64,000 nt of DNA, from positions 1 to 64,000 of the forward strand of contig NZ_SKCD01000029.1 of the NCBI RefSeq assembly GCF_006542765.1, given 5' to 3'. The stretch comes from Paenibacillus luteus (GTDB lineage Bacteria; Bacillota; Bacilli; Paenibacillales; Paenibacillaceae). Shown here piece by piece: positions 41,769-50,507 of the stretch. The translations under genes and the position numbers were made by a program. Every line of letters starts with the position of its first letter. Position 1 is the first letter of the stretch. The notes under the pieces are model-generated. The model did no database searches and had not been told where the DNA came from. It saw only the letters and a list, made by a program, of their open reading frames with translations.

Positions 41769-43070
41769 ATGAAAACAGCAAAACCTTGGTTGAAAATGTT
41801 AACAACAGGTATTCTTGCTTCGGCTCTAGTTATTTCCGGGTGCAGCTCATCAAAATCATCAGAATCTCCAAATACCCCAGCTGCCGCTAGTGAAAAGAAT
41901 CTGAAAATCATGTGGTGGGGGTCTGATGGGCGTCACGAAGCAACGAACAAAGTTTTGGACCTTTATACGAGTAAAAATGAGGGTATTAAATTTACACCAG
42001 AATTTACAGCATGGGATGGATACTGGAGCAAGCTGCCAACCCTATCGGCTTCTCGGACGTTACCAGATGTCATGCAAATGGATGCTGCTTATATTGAGAG
42101 CTACGTTAAGCGCGGTTTACTAGCTGATTTGTCAGATTTGGATCTGTCAGGCATTGTTGACGAAAGTGTGCTTGAAAACGTTAAAATTGACGGAAAGTTA
42201 TATGGGATACCGCTTAGCTACAACGGACAAGCGATGGTATATGATAAGGCAGGACTTGAGCAATACGGCATAACACTTCCGCAAAACAATTGGACGTGGG
42301 AGGACTTCTTTAACTTTGCTCGTGAAGCTCGTACAAAGCTGCCTAACGATAAATATCCGATTGATGATTTGAGAAATATTTGGGAATGGTATCAGTTCTA
42401 TCAAACATCAAAAGGCCTTGGCCCTATTTTCAAGGATGGGAAATTTAACTTAGATAAAGATACTTGGATGGAATTCAACAATATTTATGCTGAATTCTCG
42501 GAGAAAGGCATTGTACCGAAAGCTGATTTGCAGCTTTCTTCAAAAGAAAATGATCCACAAACGGATACGTTTGCTAAAGGACGTGTATTGCTGAGAGGTT
42601 CCTCCGTTGGTTCTGCAACAGCAGTAGAAGCACTGCTCCCTAATGGAGATATTCAAGTGAATAGCTATCCAATTGGTACAGCTGGCGGTGGTTGGGCACA
42701 ATCAACGATCTTCTTCTCTATCAATGCTGAATCCAAAAGTATTGAAGAAGCTAAGCAATTTTTAAAATGGTTCATATCCGACCAAGAGGCTGGTAAAATT
42801 TTGGGAACCACTCGTGGTATTCCGATCAACAGCGAAGTGCTCGGATCGATTGAATCTACGCTTACAAGCGGTGAAAAACTAGGTATTCAGCTTCTTGATG
42901 CAGCTAAAACGAATGCACTGCCATTCTATCCGGCACCGGCTGGCGCTGAAGATTTCACAGCCACATACAAATCAGAGCTAGAATCGGTCATGTTCGGTCA
43001 AATTACATTAGAGCAAGCTTATGAAACGCTCGTTGAAAAAGGTAAAGTTGCGGAATCGAACAATTCGTAA
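41769..43070 (+). CDS. Sugar ABC transporter substrate-binding lipoprotein (family 1)
   Basis: 433 residues. The signal peptide ends in a lipobox with Cys25 (VISGC), for anchoring on the outer face of the membrane. The mature part has the family-1 sugar-binding layout (KIMWWGSDGRHEAT near the start, IPLSYNGQAMVYDK, later GGGWAQSTIFF). AAGGGAG precedes the ATG. The ligand is probably a mannobiose or other mannoside because a beta-mannosidase gene follows in the same direction. Confidence 0.92.
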   Translation: MKTAKPWLKMLTTGILASALVISGCSSSKSSESPNTPAAASEKNLKIMWWGSDGRHEATNKVLDLYTSKNEGIKFTPEFTAWDGYWSKLPTLSASRTLPDVMQMDAAYIESYVKRGLLADLSDLDLSGIVDESVLENVKIDGKLYGIPLSYNGQAMVYDKAGLEQYGITLPQNNWTWEDFFNFAREARTKLPNDKYPIDDLRNIWEWYQFYQTSKGLGPIFKDGKFNLDKDTWMEFNNIYAEFSEKGIVPKADLQLSSKENDPQTDTFAKGRVLLRGSSVGSATAVEALLPNGDIQVNSYPIGTAGGGWAQSTIFFSINAESKSIEEAKQFLKWFISDQEAGKILGTTRGIPINSEVLGSIESTLTSGEKLGIQLLDAAKTNALPFYPAPAGAEDFTATYKSELESVMFGQITLEQAYETLVEKGKVAESNNS

Positions 43071-43118
43071 TCGTGAAACAAATATCGCTTTAACGTTCTA
43101 ACTTATACAGACTTTTAT

Positions 43119-43168
43119 CAGGTCCGATGAGGCTTAAGTGTGTTTAGCTTAAGACTTAATCGGGCCTG
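43119..43168 (+). terminator. Intra-operon hairpin after the binding protein gene
   Basis: CAGGTCCGAT pairs with ATCGGGCCTG, enclosing GCTTAAG arms. No long T-run follows, so it may protect the upstream mRNA or terminate partially, giving more binding protein than enzyme. Confidence 0.5.
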
Positions 43169-43196
43169 AAATTTATTCAGATCATGGGAGGATTAT

Positions 43197-45722
43197 ATGG
43201 AGATTACAGCAGAATGGAGATTGCAGGGTTATGACATAGGGCAAGTACCAGCATTGCAACTTGCTGATGCGGGGCTAGACGATCGATTCTGGATGACAGC
43301 TAAAGTGCCAGGCTGTGTCCATTCAACACTTATGGAAAGAAACTTAATTACCGATCCTTACTTTGGTCATAACGATATCAATTGCCGCTGGATCGAGAAC
43401 AAGGAATGGTGGTACAGAACGAAATTTCAGCTGGACGAGGTCTTGCAGAAGCAAGAGAAGCTAGAGCTTTTTTTTGAGGGTCTCGACACGTTCGCAACCG
43501 TCTTTATCAACGGTCTGGAAGTGGGTAAAACGGCTAATATGCATCGTGGCTATTTCTTTGACATTACTAGAGTTGTGAAGTCTGGTAAAAATACTATTGC
43601 AGTTAAATTTGATCCATTATCCCTTCATCATAAGGACAAGGCGCTTATGCAATGGTCCTCTTATACGAAGGAACGTCCTTGGATAAGAAAGGCAGCCATG
43701 AATTATGGATGGGACTGGGGTCCACGCATGGTGACAACAGGCATTTGGGGGAAAGTGCATTTACTTAGAACTGTCCAGGCGCGCTTCGACAGCGTTTTTG
43801 CTCAATCACTCTCGTCAAGCTCGCAACAGGCATCGGTACAAGTATCGGTTGATATTAAACGTTTTTCTTCTAAGCAAGATTTTGTTGTCCAAACAAAGCT
43901 AATCGATGTAGAAGGCCATATTGTAGCTGAATCAACGAATCCGGTTCAAGACAAGCGTACAACCTGTCTGCTCAATGTTACGAACCCGAGCTTATGGTGG
44001 ACGCATGATCTTGGCGAACCTTATTTATACCAGCTTGAAGTTGTATTGCTTGCTAATGATGTTCCTGTGGATCAATATAGTCATTCCTTTGGCATTCGTT
44101 CCATTGAGCTTCAAGTACAAGATGATCTAGGTAACGATGCTTTTGCTTTCCTGCTAAATGGTGTGAAGCTGTTCGCCAAAGGCTCCAACTGGATTCCTGT
44201 TGATCATTTTATTGGCAGTGCACCAGACAAGCGCTATACAGATTTGATAGAGCTTGCAGTAGATAGCCATATGAATATGCTGCGAGTATGGGCCGGCGGT
44301 ATCTATGAAAAAGATGTTTTCTACAAAGAATGTGACCGCCTTGGTGTGCTGGTATGGCAAGACTTTGCATTCGCTAATGCTCTATTCCCGGATTTCAACG
44401 CTGATTTTATGGAGAACGTGAGACAGGAAGCCATCTATAATATTAAACGGTTGAGGAAGTTTACTTCTTTGGCACTATGGTGCGGCAATAACGAAATTGA
44501 TTGGTTATACGATATGAAGTCTGCCGATGGTGACATTACTTGTCCATTTTATGGTGAAACGATTTATCATGAGCTTCTGCCTGAGCTGCTCGGTGAACTA
44601 GACACGTCGCGTCCTTATTGGCCTTCGTCTCCATATGGCGGCAATGATGCTAATGATCCCAATGTAGGAGATCGTCATAATTGGCAAGTCTGGCACGGTT
44701 CCGTATATCCACGTAAAATTGGCGAAAAAACAATGCTGGATTATAGTATTGAAGGTGTCACGTTTAAAAATTATAAAAAAGATGATACGCTATTCAGCAG
44801 CGAATTCGGCATGCATGCTTCTGCTAATCGCTACACGCTCGAAAAGTATATTCCAGAAGGACAGTTTTACTGGGGCAGCACAGAGATGGCTTACCGCAAC
44901 AAAGATACGAATCATCAAAAGGGGATTCTACTCATGGAAGGGTTTACGGGTATTCCGAGCAATATTGAGGAGTACATGAGCTATTCCATGCTGACACAAG
45001 CTGAAGGACTCAAATATGGCATCGAACATTATCGGCGCAACAAAATACGCACAAGCGGTTCCTTGATCTGGCAGCATAATGACAGTTGGCCGGGGACAAG
45101 CTGGTCACTAATTGACTATGAGCTGCTGCCAAAAGCATCCTTTTACTATGCGCGCAAATTCTATCATCCGCTCTTGCTGACCATCGATTATGGACCAGAA
45201 AGTCCTATCGTGCTTTGGGCAGTCAATGACCGTTTAGATGCGTATCAGGGCAACGTGGAACTGGCGATTTATCATATGGATGGCACTCTCATCAAGCGGC
45301 AGGAAGTTGCGGCTAAGGTGACAGCCAATTCAGCTGTTAGGCTAGGCGAGTGGGAAGAAAATGAATTGCTTGGAGATATTCCTGCAGAAGAAGTTGTAGT
45401 GAAACTGTCTGCTGAACAATGGGATTGCTTTGATAATTATTATTACCTAAGAGATTACCGACTTCTTAGACTACCTGAATCCAGTCTTGTTGCCCATTGG
45501 AATGGTGAGCAAGGCACGCTGCACGTACAGGCTAATGATGCTGTTGCTCGGATGATTAATATTCAGATTGCACAAGGCAATGTCCGTATGAGTGACAATT
45601 TTTTTGATTTGCTGCCAGGAGAAAGTAAGAGCATTGTAATAACACAAGCAGATGGTTTTCCACTTGCGATTGATACGATCAGAGTAAATGCACTTAATGC
45701 CAGAGCGGTAAATCTGGATTAG
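43197..45722 (+). CDS. GH2 beta-mannosidase, cytoplasmic
   Basis: 841 residues without a signal peptide. It removes terminal beta-mannose from mannobiose or short manno-oligosaccharides by a retaining mechanism. Family features: N-terminal sugar-binding-fold domain (VPGCVHSTLMERNLI, WWYRTKF), immunoglobulin-like domain, then a TIM barrel with LRVWAGGIYE, WCGNNE (acid/base Glu433) and SSEFG (nucleophile Glu536). The NYGWDWGP segment is typical of beta-mannosidases as opposed to beta-galactosidases. GGGAGG precedes the ATG. Last gene of the LacI-controlled locus. Confidence 0.92.
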   Translation: MEITAEWRLQGYDIGQVPALQLADAGLDDRFWMTAKVPGCVHSTLMERNLITDPYFGHNDINCRWIENKEWWYRTKFQLDEVLQKQEKLELFFEGLDTFATVFINGLEVGKTANMHRGYFFDITRVVKSGKNTIAVKFDPLSLHHKDKALMQWSSYTKERPWIRKAAMNYGWDWGPRMVTTGIWGKVHLLRTVQARFDSVFAQSLSSSSQQASVQVSVDIKRFSSKQDFVVQTKLIDVEGHIVAESTNPVQDKRTTCLLNVTNPSLWWTHDLGEPYLYQLEVVLLANDVPVDQYSHSFGIRSIELQVQDDLGNDAFAFLLNGVKLFAKGSNWIPVDHFIGSAPDKRYTDLIELAVDSHMNMLRVWAGGIYEKDVFYKECDRLGVLVWQDFAFANALFPDFNADFMENVRQEAIYNIKRLRKFTSLALWCGNNEIDWLYDMKSADGDITCPFYGETIYHELLPELLGELDTSRPYWPSSPYGGNDANDPNVGDRHNWQVWHGSVYPRKIGEKTMLDYSIEGVTFKNYKKDDTLFSSEFGMHASANRYTLEKYIPEGQFYWGSTEMAYRNKDTNHQKGILLMEGFTGIPSNIEEYMSYSMLTQAEGLKYGIEHYRRNKIRTSGSLIWQHNDSWPGTSWSLIDYELLPKASFYYARKFYHPLLLTIDYGPESPIVLWAVNDRLDAYQGNVELAIYHMDGTLIKRQEVAAKVTANSAVRLGEWEENELLGDIPAEEVVVKLSAEQWDCFDNYYYLRDYRLLRLPESSLVAHWNGEQGTLHVQANDAVARMINIQIAQGNVRMSDNFFDLLPGESKSIVITQADGFPLAIDTIRVNALNARAVNLD

Positions 45723-45788
45723 CAAAGACTAATCAAAACGAAAGAAAGCATATAAAAAATGAACAAAAACGAAAGCAAACGGTTAAAG

Positions 45789-45837
45789 GAAAGACTACTT
45801 TCTAGATAAAACGGAGGTAGTCTTTTTGTTATACGAA
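45789..45837 (+). terminator. Terminator of the beta-mannosidase gene
   Basis: AAAGACTAC pairs with GTAGTCTTT, followed by TTT. Confidence 0.8.
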
Positions 45838-45919
45838 ATTTAAAGTATTTGTAAACCTCCTACAATCGCTCCAATACACATTGATTAATAGACAAACAAT
45901 TTGTAAGATGGATTAGTCA

Positions 45920-46001
45920 ACATGAAAGCAATGTAAACCACATGAAAACTACCATGTAATCGCTTGAAGCTATGTGAAAAGCATGCGAATTGTCGTATAA
46001 T
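45920..46001 (+). promoter_or_regulatory. Repeat-bearing promoter region of the MATE gene
   Basis: ACATGAAA occurs at 45920-45927 and 45940-45947 (20-bp period), and ATGTAA at 45931-45936 and 45954-45959. ATGTAATCGCTTGAA (45954-45968) is cre-like with one mismatch. A TATAAT -10 hexamer lies at 45996-46001; the -35 is weak. Confidence 0.45.
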
Positions 46002-46030
46002 TTGAATAAGAATGAGGGATAGGCTTAGGG

Positions 46031-47416
46031 ATGAATACAATCAGAAGGTCAGAGTTTAAACGCGAGATGAAAGAATTGGTCATCCCATCTGTGCTGCAAA
46101 TGCTCGTCGGCAATTCGTTTTCGATTGTTAATATGCTAATGGTGACGAGCTTGGGGGATGGAGCTGTCGCCGTAACTGCCGCTGCTGGCAGAATCAGCTT
46201 CATTTTATCCATGATCCTTACCGCTGTCTATGGGATGACCGCTTATATGACCCAATATTATGGTAAGCAGCAGTATACCCTTATGCGGGCGACATTCGGT
46301 TTTATGCTGCTTACGGGAATCGGTATGAGTCTTCTGGCGTTCGTTGTTGTGTTGATTTGGAAGGAACCGATTCTAACTTTATTTATTAAGGACACTGACT
46401 TACTGCCGCTTGGTTTACAATACGTTTCAATTATGGCCTTTGTTTTTCTCATTAGTGCGATTAGGGATGCGTATGCTCAGGCGCTCGGATCTATAGGCAA
46501 GGTTAAGATTACGTTGTATGTCGGCTTATGTGCGATGGCGGTCAATATTATATTGGACTACGGCTTGATTTATGGAAGGCTGGGTTTGCCAAAGCTTGGC
46601 GTTGCAGGAGCCGCCTGGGGAACGTTAATCGCTTCAAGCATAAGCTTGTTGTTTTTGTTTGTTTTCATTTATAGTAAATCGTATTATTTAAATATTGGAG
46701 TTCGAGAGCTTTTCAGTTTACCTTTGAAGCTGCGTCAGCAGGTATTGAAAACGATAACGCCGCTCATGTTCCACGAAGGCATGTGGTCGATCGGCAACAT
46801 GCTCTATGCCGTAGCTTTCGGATCTCTAGGCATTGCGGCATTGGCTACGTTCCAGCTGGCGAATACACTTCAGGGGTATTTTATGATGGGAATCCACGGA
46901 TTTGCCTATGCAGCAAAGGTGATGATTGGTCAACAGCTAGGCAAGGATAATCAAGAGCAGGCAATAGAGTATGCTCGTAGATTTACGCGTATTTCGGTTA
47001 TCGCTGGTATAATGATTAGTGTTGTCATTGTTATCGTTTCGCCATTCGCGTCTCTTGTTTTTCCGAAGCTAAGCGCTGAGGTTCACGCTTCTTTAGGAAA
47101 TGTTCTCCTGCTGCAGGCTTTGGCGATGACTGCATTTTTCTTGAATAATGTGTGGATTGTCGGTATGTTTAGAGCAGGCGGGGACAATTTGTTTACGATG
47201 AATATGATTCTAATTACAACATGGGCGATTGCATTGCCAGCGGTATTCGTTGGCGCGTATGTGCTCCATCTGCCGCTCGAATGGGTTTATGGCCTATTTT
47301 TATGTGAAGAAATAAGCAAGGCTTTGATCGGATACAAACGTTATCGCTCTCAGAAATGGATGCGGAATTTGGTAGGGAATATCCCTGAATCGCCGTCAGC
47401 GGCTGCATCTCTATAG
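46031..47416 (+). CDS. MATE-family efflux transporter
   Basis: 461 residues with about twelve membrane helices in two similar halves. MATE proteins export cationic drugs or metabolites using Na+ or H+ gradients. Family features are the SVLQMLVGNSFSIVNMLMV first helix with a small-residue-rich VTAAAGRISFI segment and, in the second half, MFHEGMWSIGNMLYAVAFGS. The substrate is unknown. It is followed 48 bases later by the DeoR-type gene; the two may be co-transcribed, but a functional link to phosphonate use is not evident. Confidence 0.9.
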   Translation: MNTIRRSEFKREMKELVIPSVLQMLVGNSFSIVNMLMVTSLGDGAVAVTAAAGRISFILSMILTAVYGMTAYMTQYYGKQQYTLMRATFGFMLLTGIGMSLLAFVVVLIWKEPILTLFIKDTDLLPLGLQYVSIMAFVFLISAIRDAYAQALGSIGKVKITLYVGLCAMAVNIILDYGLIYGRLGLPKLGVAGAAWGTLIASSISLLFLFVFIYSKSYYLNIGVRELFSLPLKLRQQVLKTITPLMFHEGMWSIGNMLYAVAFGSLGIAALATFQLANTLQGYFMMGIHGFAYAAKVMIGQQLGKDNQEQAIEYARRFTRISVIAGIMISVVIVIVSPFASLVFPKLSAEVHASLGNVLLLQALAMTAFFLNNVWIVGMFRAGGDNLFTMNMILITTWAIALPAVFVGAYVLHLPLEWVYGLFLCEEISKALIGYKRYRSQKWMRNLVGNIPESPSAAASL

Positions 47417-47464
47417 ATTATGAGTGCGTTAGAATAGTAGTGATAAAGATTAGGAGGGTTTGCG

Positions 47465-48253
47465 ATGTCTCTCGCGGGTGAAGAAAGAAAGCTGAGTATT
47501 ATGAATTTGCTGAATGAGCATGGAAAGGTCATTGCGAGCGATCTGGCGCGTATGTTCGAGGTTACGACTGAAACGATTCGTAGAGATCTGGATGATCTAG
47601 AGAAGGAAAACAAGCTTAAGAAGGTGTACGGCGGCGCAATTAAGCTAAAGGTTGAGGTCGAGCCTACCTTGTTTGAAAGAGCGTGCATTAATCAAGAGGC
47701 GAAGGAGAAAATTGGCTATCTTGCTTATACGCTAATTGAAGACCATGATGTTATCTTTATCGATGAAGGCACGACGCCGCTTCAGATTATCCCGTTTCTC
47801 GCTCAGAAACAGCAGGTTACCGTGCTAACGAGCTCGATCTCCGCATTAATGGCTTTGATTGAACTCAAGAAGCGAGAGCAATTCGATGGCCGAATGATTA
47901 TGCTTGGCGGAGAAGTGAATGTGAAGCATCTTCGCGTAACGGGTGCGATTGCGGAAGCAAATATGTCGGATATTTTTGTGAATAAAGCATTCGTAACCGT
48001 TGATGCCTTATCGATTGAGCATGGATTCACAAGCTATGACTATGAGAAGGCGTCGCTTACCCGCAAATGGATTCAGCAGTCGGAAACGTCGATCATTTTG
48101 GCGGATTCATCGAAATGGAACAAACGGTCCATGGTCAAAATATGCGATTTTCATAATGTCGATATCGTTATTTCGGAATTAGAGCCTCCGGCAGCATGGA
48201 ACGCCCAACTGGAAGAGGCGAATACGAGATGGATGATGCCAACGGAATCATGA
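47465..48253 (+). CDS. DeoR/GlpR-family transcriptional regulator
   Basis: 262 residues. An N-terminal helix-turn-helix (LNEHGKVIASDLARMFEVTT, ETIRRDLDDLE) is followed by a DeoR sensor domain (VIFIDEGTTPLQI, VLTSS, TSIILADSSKWNK). DeoR regulators sense phosphorylated metabolites. It sits immediately upstream of the 2-AEP catabolic genes, whose leader holds tandem TAAAAGCAA repeats of DeoR-operator type, so it likely controls them. TTAGGAGGG precedes the ATG. Confidence 0.9.
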   Translation: MSLAGEERKLSIMNLLNEHGKVIASDLARMFEVTTETIRRDLDDLEKENKLKKVYGGAIKLKVEVEPTLFERACINQEAKEKIGYLAYTLIEDHDVIFIDEGTTPLQIIPFLAQKQQVTVLTSSISALMALIELKKREQFDGRMIMLGGEVNVKHLRVTGAIAEANMSDIFVNKAFVTVDALSIEHGFTSYDYEKASLTRKWIQQSETSIILADSSKWNKRSMVKICDFHNVDIVISELEPPAAWNAQLEEANTRWMMPTES

Positions 48254-48276
48254 ACTTTGAGGTTTGAATTAATCAG

Positions 48277-48319
48277 GAAAGCCAGCAGAGAAGCGAGTCT
48301 TCTCTGCTGGCTTTTTTTA
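48277..48319 (+). terminator. Terminator of the DeoR gene
   Basis: AAAGCCAGCAGAGAAG pairs perfectly with CTTCTCTGCTGGCTTT around a five-base loop, followed by seven T. Confidence 0.92.
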
Positions 48320-48452
48320 TATATAAAGATTTATTAGTTTGTTAGTTTGATGTTGTTTGTTGTTGTGTAAAGATTGTAATCATTATGTTAAATCTTGCGA
48401 ATGGCATTGTATTGGTCGATTTTTCGCAGTAGAATAATTAAAACAACATAAA

Positions 48453-48478
48453 TAAAAGTAAAAGCAATTAAAAGCAAA
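48453..48478 (+). promoter_or_regulatory. Candidate DeoR operator: tandem 10-bp repeats
   Basis: TAAAAGCAA occurs at 48459 and 48469, exactly 10 bp apart, preceded by a partial copy TAAAAG at 48453. Tandem helical-repeat sites of this kind are typical DeoR targets. The repeats lie ~80 bases upstream of the first catabolic gene; a clear promoter was not identified in the AT-rich leader. Confidence 0.5.
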
Positions 48479-48555
48479 AATAAGTTGTGTTCGTATTTTA
48501 CATGCTCAGCAAATTTTCGTTCTAACGGATGACTAAGAAAATAGGAGTGATGACA

Positions 48556-49530
48556 ATGAAGGATGCCGTATATTTGGATAAAAGCAAAAGGAAGTACAAA
48601 GGGAATTTACATTTGCATACGACATGGTCAGATGGATCGCAAGAGGCATCGGAAGTTGTTGCTGCATTCAAGGCTATGGGTTACGACTTCATTAGTATAA
48701 CGGATCATGATGTATTCGCTCGTACCGCAGAGTATAACACGGAATCATTCCTTGTACTGCCCGGTATGGAGAGAGGCGGATTAAATCTTGTGCCGGATGA
48801 AGATCCAGGCTACCACTTTGGCGTATTGGACGATCCAACGGTCGAGTCGGACAAGGATAGATTTCAACATTTGCAAACGTTTGAGGTTCCCATTCCTTGG
48901 GAGGGTCAACAATCCCCGCAGAAGCTGATTGACGATATGAGGGCGCATGGAAATCTTGTTGTGTTCAATCACCCCGAATGGCATTTGACACGCTTTGAGG
49001 ATATGGTTCGGTATGATGGATTTTTTGCCATTGAAATTTATAATCACGCAACGGAATGGACGACGAGCTCTTCCTATGGGGCGGCTTACTGGGATCATGC
49101 GCTTCAGAATGGCAAGCGCGTGTTCGGTATTGCTGCCGATGACTCGCACGACCATGATCCAAGCTGCAAAATTCCTGAGTACGGCGGCGGCTGGGTTTCT
49201 GTCGAGGCAGAAGAGCTTTCACAGGCAAGCATTATCACTGCACTAAAAAAAGGACAGTTTTATTCCAGCTCTGGACCTGAAATTTTTGATTTCCGAGTAG
49301 AGAATGGCTTTGTCCATGTGGAGTGCTCTCCTTGCCAGTACATCATGTTTAAAGCATTTCCGCTGCGTGGGCCGTTCCATGTAGAACGAGAGAAGGGCGA
49401 GCTAATGACCTCTGGAAGTATGGTGATCCAGAAGGGCATGAACTATATTCGGGTAGAGTGTGTGGATGAAAAGGGCAGAATTGCATGGTCTAATCCGATC
49501 TTTGTAGAAGATTTAGCCGAGGAGGAATAA
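48556..49530 (+). CDS. PHP-domain metal-dependent hydrolase, CehA/McbA-like (first of pair)
   Basis: 324 residues. PHP metal motifs: HLHTTWSDG near the N-terminus, ITDHD, NHPEW, and AADDSHDHD. The C-terminal part has the GQFYSSSGPEIFDF strand and a small beta-sandwich (~240-320), as in CehA/McbA-type PHP hydrolases, which cleave esters, including phosphoesters. The ATG at 48556 is chosen for its AGGAG eight bases away, over the upstream ATG at 48529. It is first in an operon with a close paralogue, phnW, phnX and the PbfA-like gene. Hydrolysis of a phosphonate ester is the contextual hypothesis. Confidence 0.82.
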   Translation: MKDAVYLDKSKRKYKGNLHLHTTWSDGSQEASEVVAAFKAMGYDFISITDHDVFARTAEYNTESFLVLPGMERGGLNLVPDEDPGYHFGVLDDPTVESDKDRFQHLQTFEVPIPWEGQQSPQKLIDDMRAHGNLVVFNHPEWHLTRFEDMVRYDGFFAIEIYNHATEWTTSSSYGAAYWDHALQNGKRVFGIAADDSHDHDPSCKIPEYGGGWVSVEAEELSQASIITALKKGQFYSSSGPEIFDFRVENGFVHVECSPCQYIMFKAFPLRGPFHVEREKGELMTSGSMVIQKGMNYIRVECVDEKGRIAWSNPIFVEDLAEEE

Positions 49531-49532
49531 CA

Positions 49533-50507
49533 ATGAGAGATGCAATGATATTAAACGCGGGGCGTCAAAAATATAAAGGTAACATTCATTCGCACTCTAT
49601 TCGCAGCGATGGCGAATATACGGTAGAGCAAATGAGAGAGGCTTATCGCACAAAGGACTATGATTTTATGTGCTTAAGCGACCATGAAATCTATTTCCAA
49701 AGCGATGCGTACGACACGGAAGCATTTATTATGCTGGATGGCTATGAAATGGCTTGTGAAATGGAACGTGAAACGACGTGGCAACAATATCACTTGCATG
49801 GACTTTTGGATCGCTCGCTGCTGGCCGAGATGCCCTTTCAGCACGATGAGGTGCATGCTAAGCCGGATTATGAGAGCTTGGATACGATTCAGCGATTAAT
49901 TGATGAGATGAGAAGCAAAGGAAATCTCGTCATTATGAATCATCCGGAATGGTCCAAGAACCGAGAAGAGGATCTGCTGAAGCTTGAAGGGTATGCGGCA
50001 ATTGAAATCTATAATCACCAATCCGAAATTCAAGAGGCGGTAGGCTACGGCGTATCTTATTGGGACTATGTTCTGAAGTGGGGCAAGCGGGTCAACGCTA
50101 TTGCGGCAGACGATGCCCACGGCGGTCCGACGGACATGGCGGTATCCGAGTTTTATGGAGGCTGGATTGTCGTTGAGAGCGAACGATTAGGGCAGCAAGC
50201 GATTATTGATGCGATAAAAGCTGGCCAATATTATAGCTCCAATGGTCCGAAAATTTATGATCTGCGCATTGAGAACAACAGACTGAAAGTCGTGTGCTCG
50301 CCTGTTCGGAGCATTCGGTTTATTACTTTTCCGAACAATGGTTTGGCGGAAATGGACCCTACCGGCGTAAACATCACCGAAGCTGAGTATTTTATTCAAA
50401 ATGATGAGCAATATGTACGAGTGGAATGCGTAGATGCCTGTGGAAAAGTAGCGTGGAGCAATCCCATCTATCCTAAATACGAGCTGCAGCTGCAGGAGGA
50501 ACTATGA
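49533..50507 (+). CDS. PHP-domain metal-dependent hydrolase, CehA/McbA-like (second of pair)
   Basis: 324 residues and co-linear with the preceding gene along its whole length. It has HSHSIRSDGEYTV, LSDHE, NHPEW, AADDAHGG and GQYYSSNGPKIYDL. The metal ligands differ slightly (SDHE in place of TDHD), so the two paralogues may act on different esters or form a heteromer. It begins two bases after the first gene and overlaps phnW by four bases (ATGA). Confidence 0.82.
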   Translation: MRDAMILNAGRQKYKGNIHSHSIRSDGEYTVEQMREAYRTKDYDFMCLSDHEIYFQSDAYDTEAFIMLDGYEMACEMERETTWQQYHLHGLLDRSLLAEMPFQHDEVHAKPDYESLDTIQRLIDEMRSKGNLVIMNHPEWSKNREEDLLKLEGYAAIEIYNHQSEIQEAVGYGVSYWDYVLKWGKRVNAIAADDAHGGPTDMAVSEFYGGWIVVESERLGQQAIIDAIKAGQYYSSNGPKIYDLRIENNRLKVVCSPVRSIRFITFPNNGLAEMDPTGVNITEAEYFIQNDEQYVRVECVDACGKVAWSNPIYPKYELQLQEEL

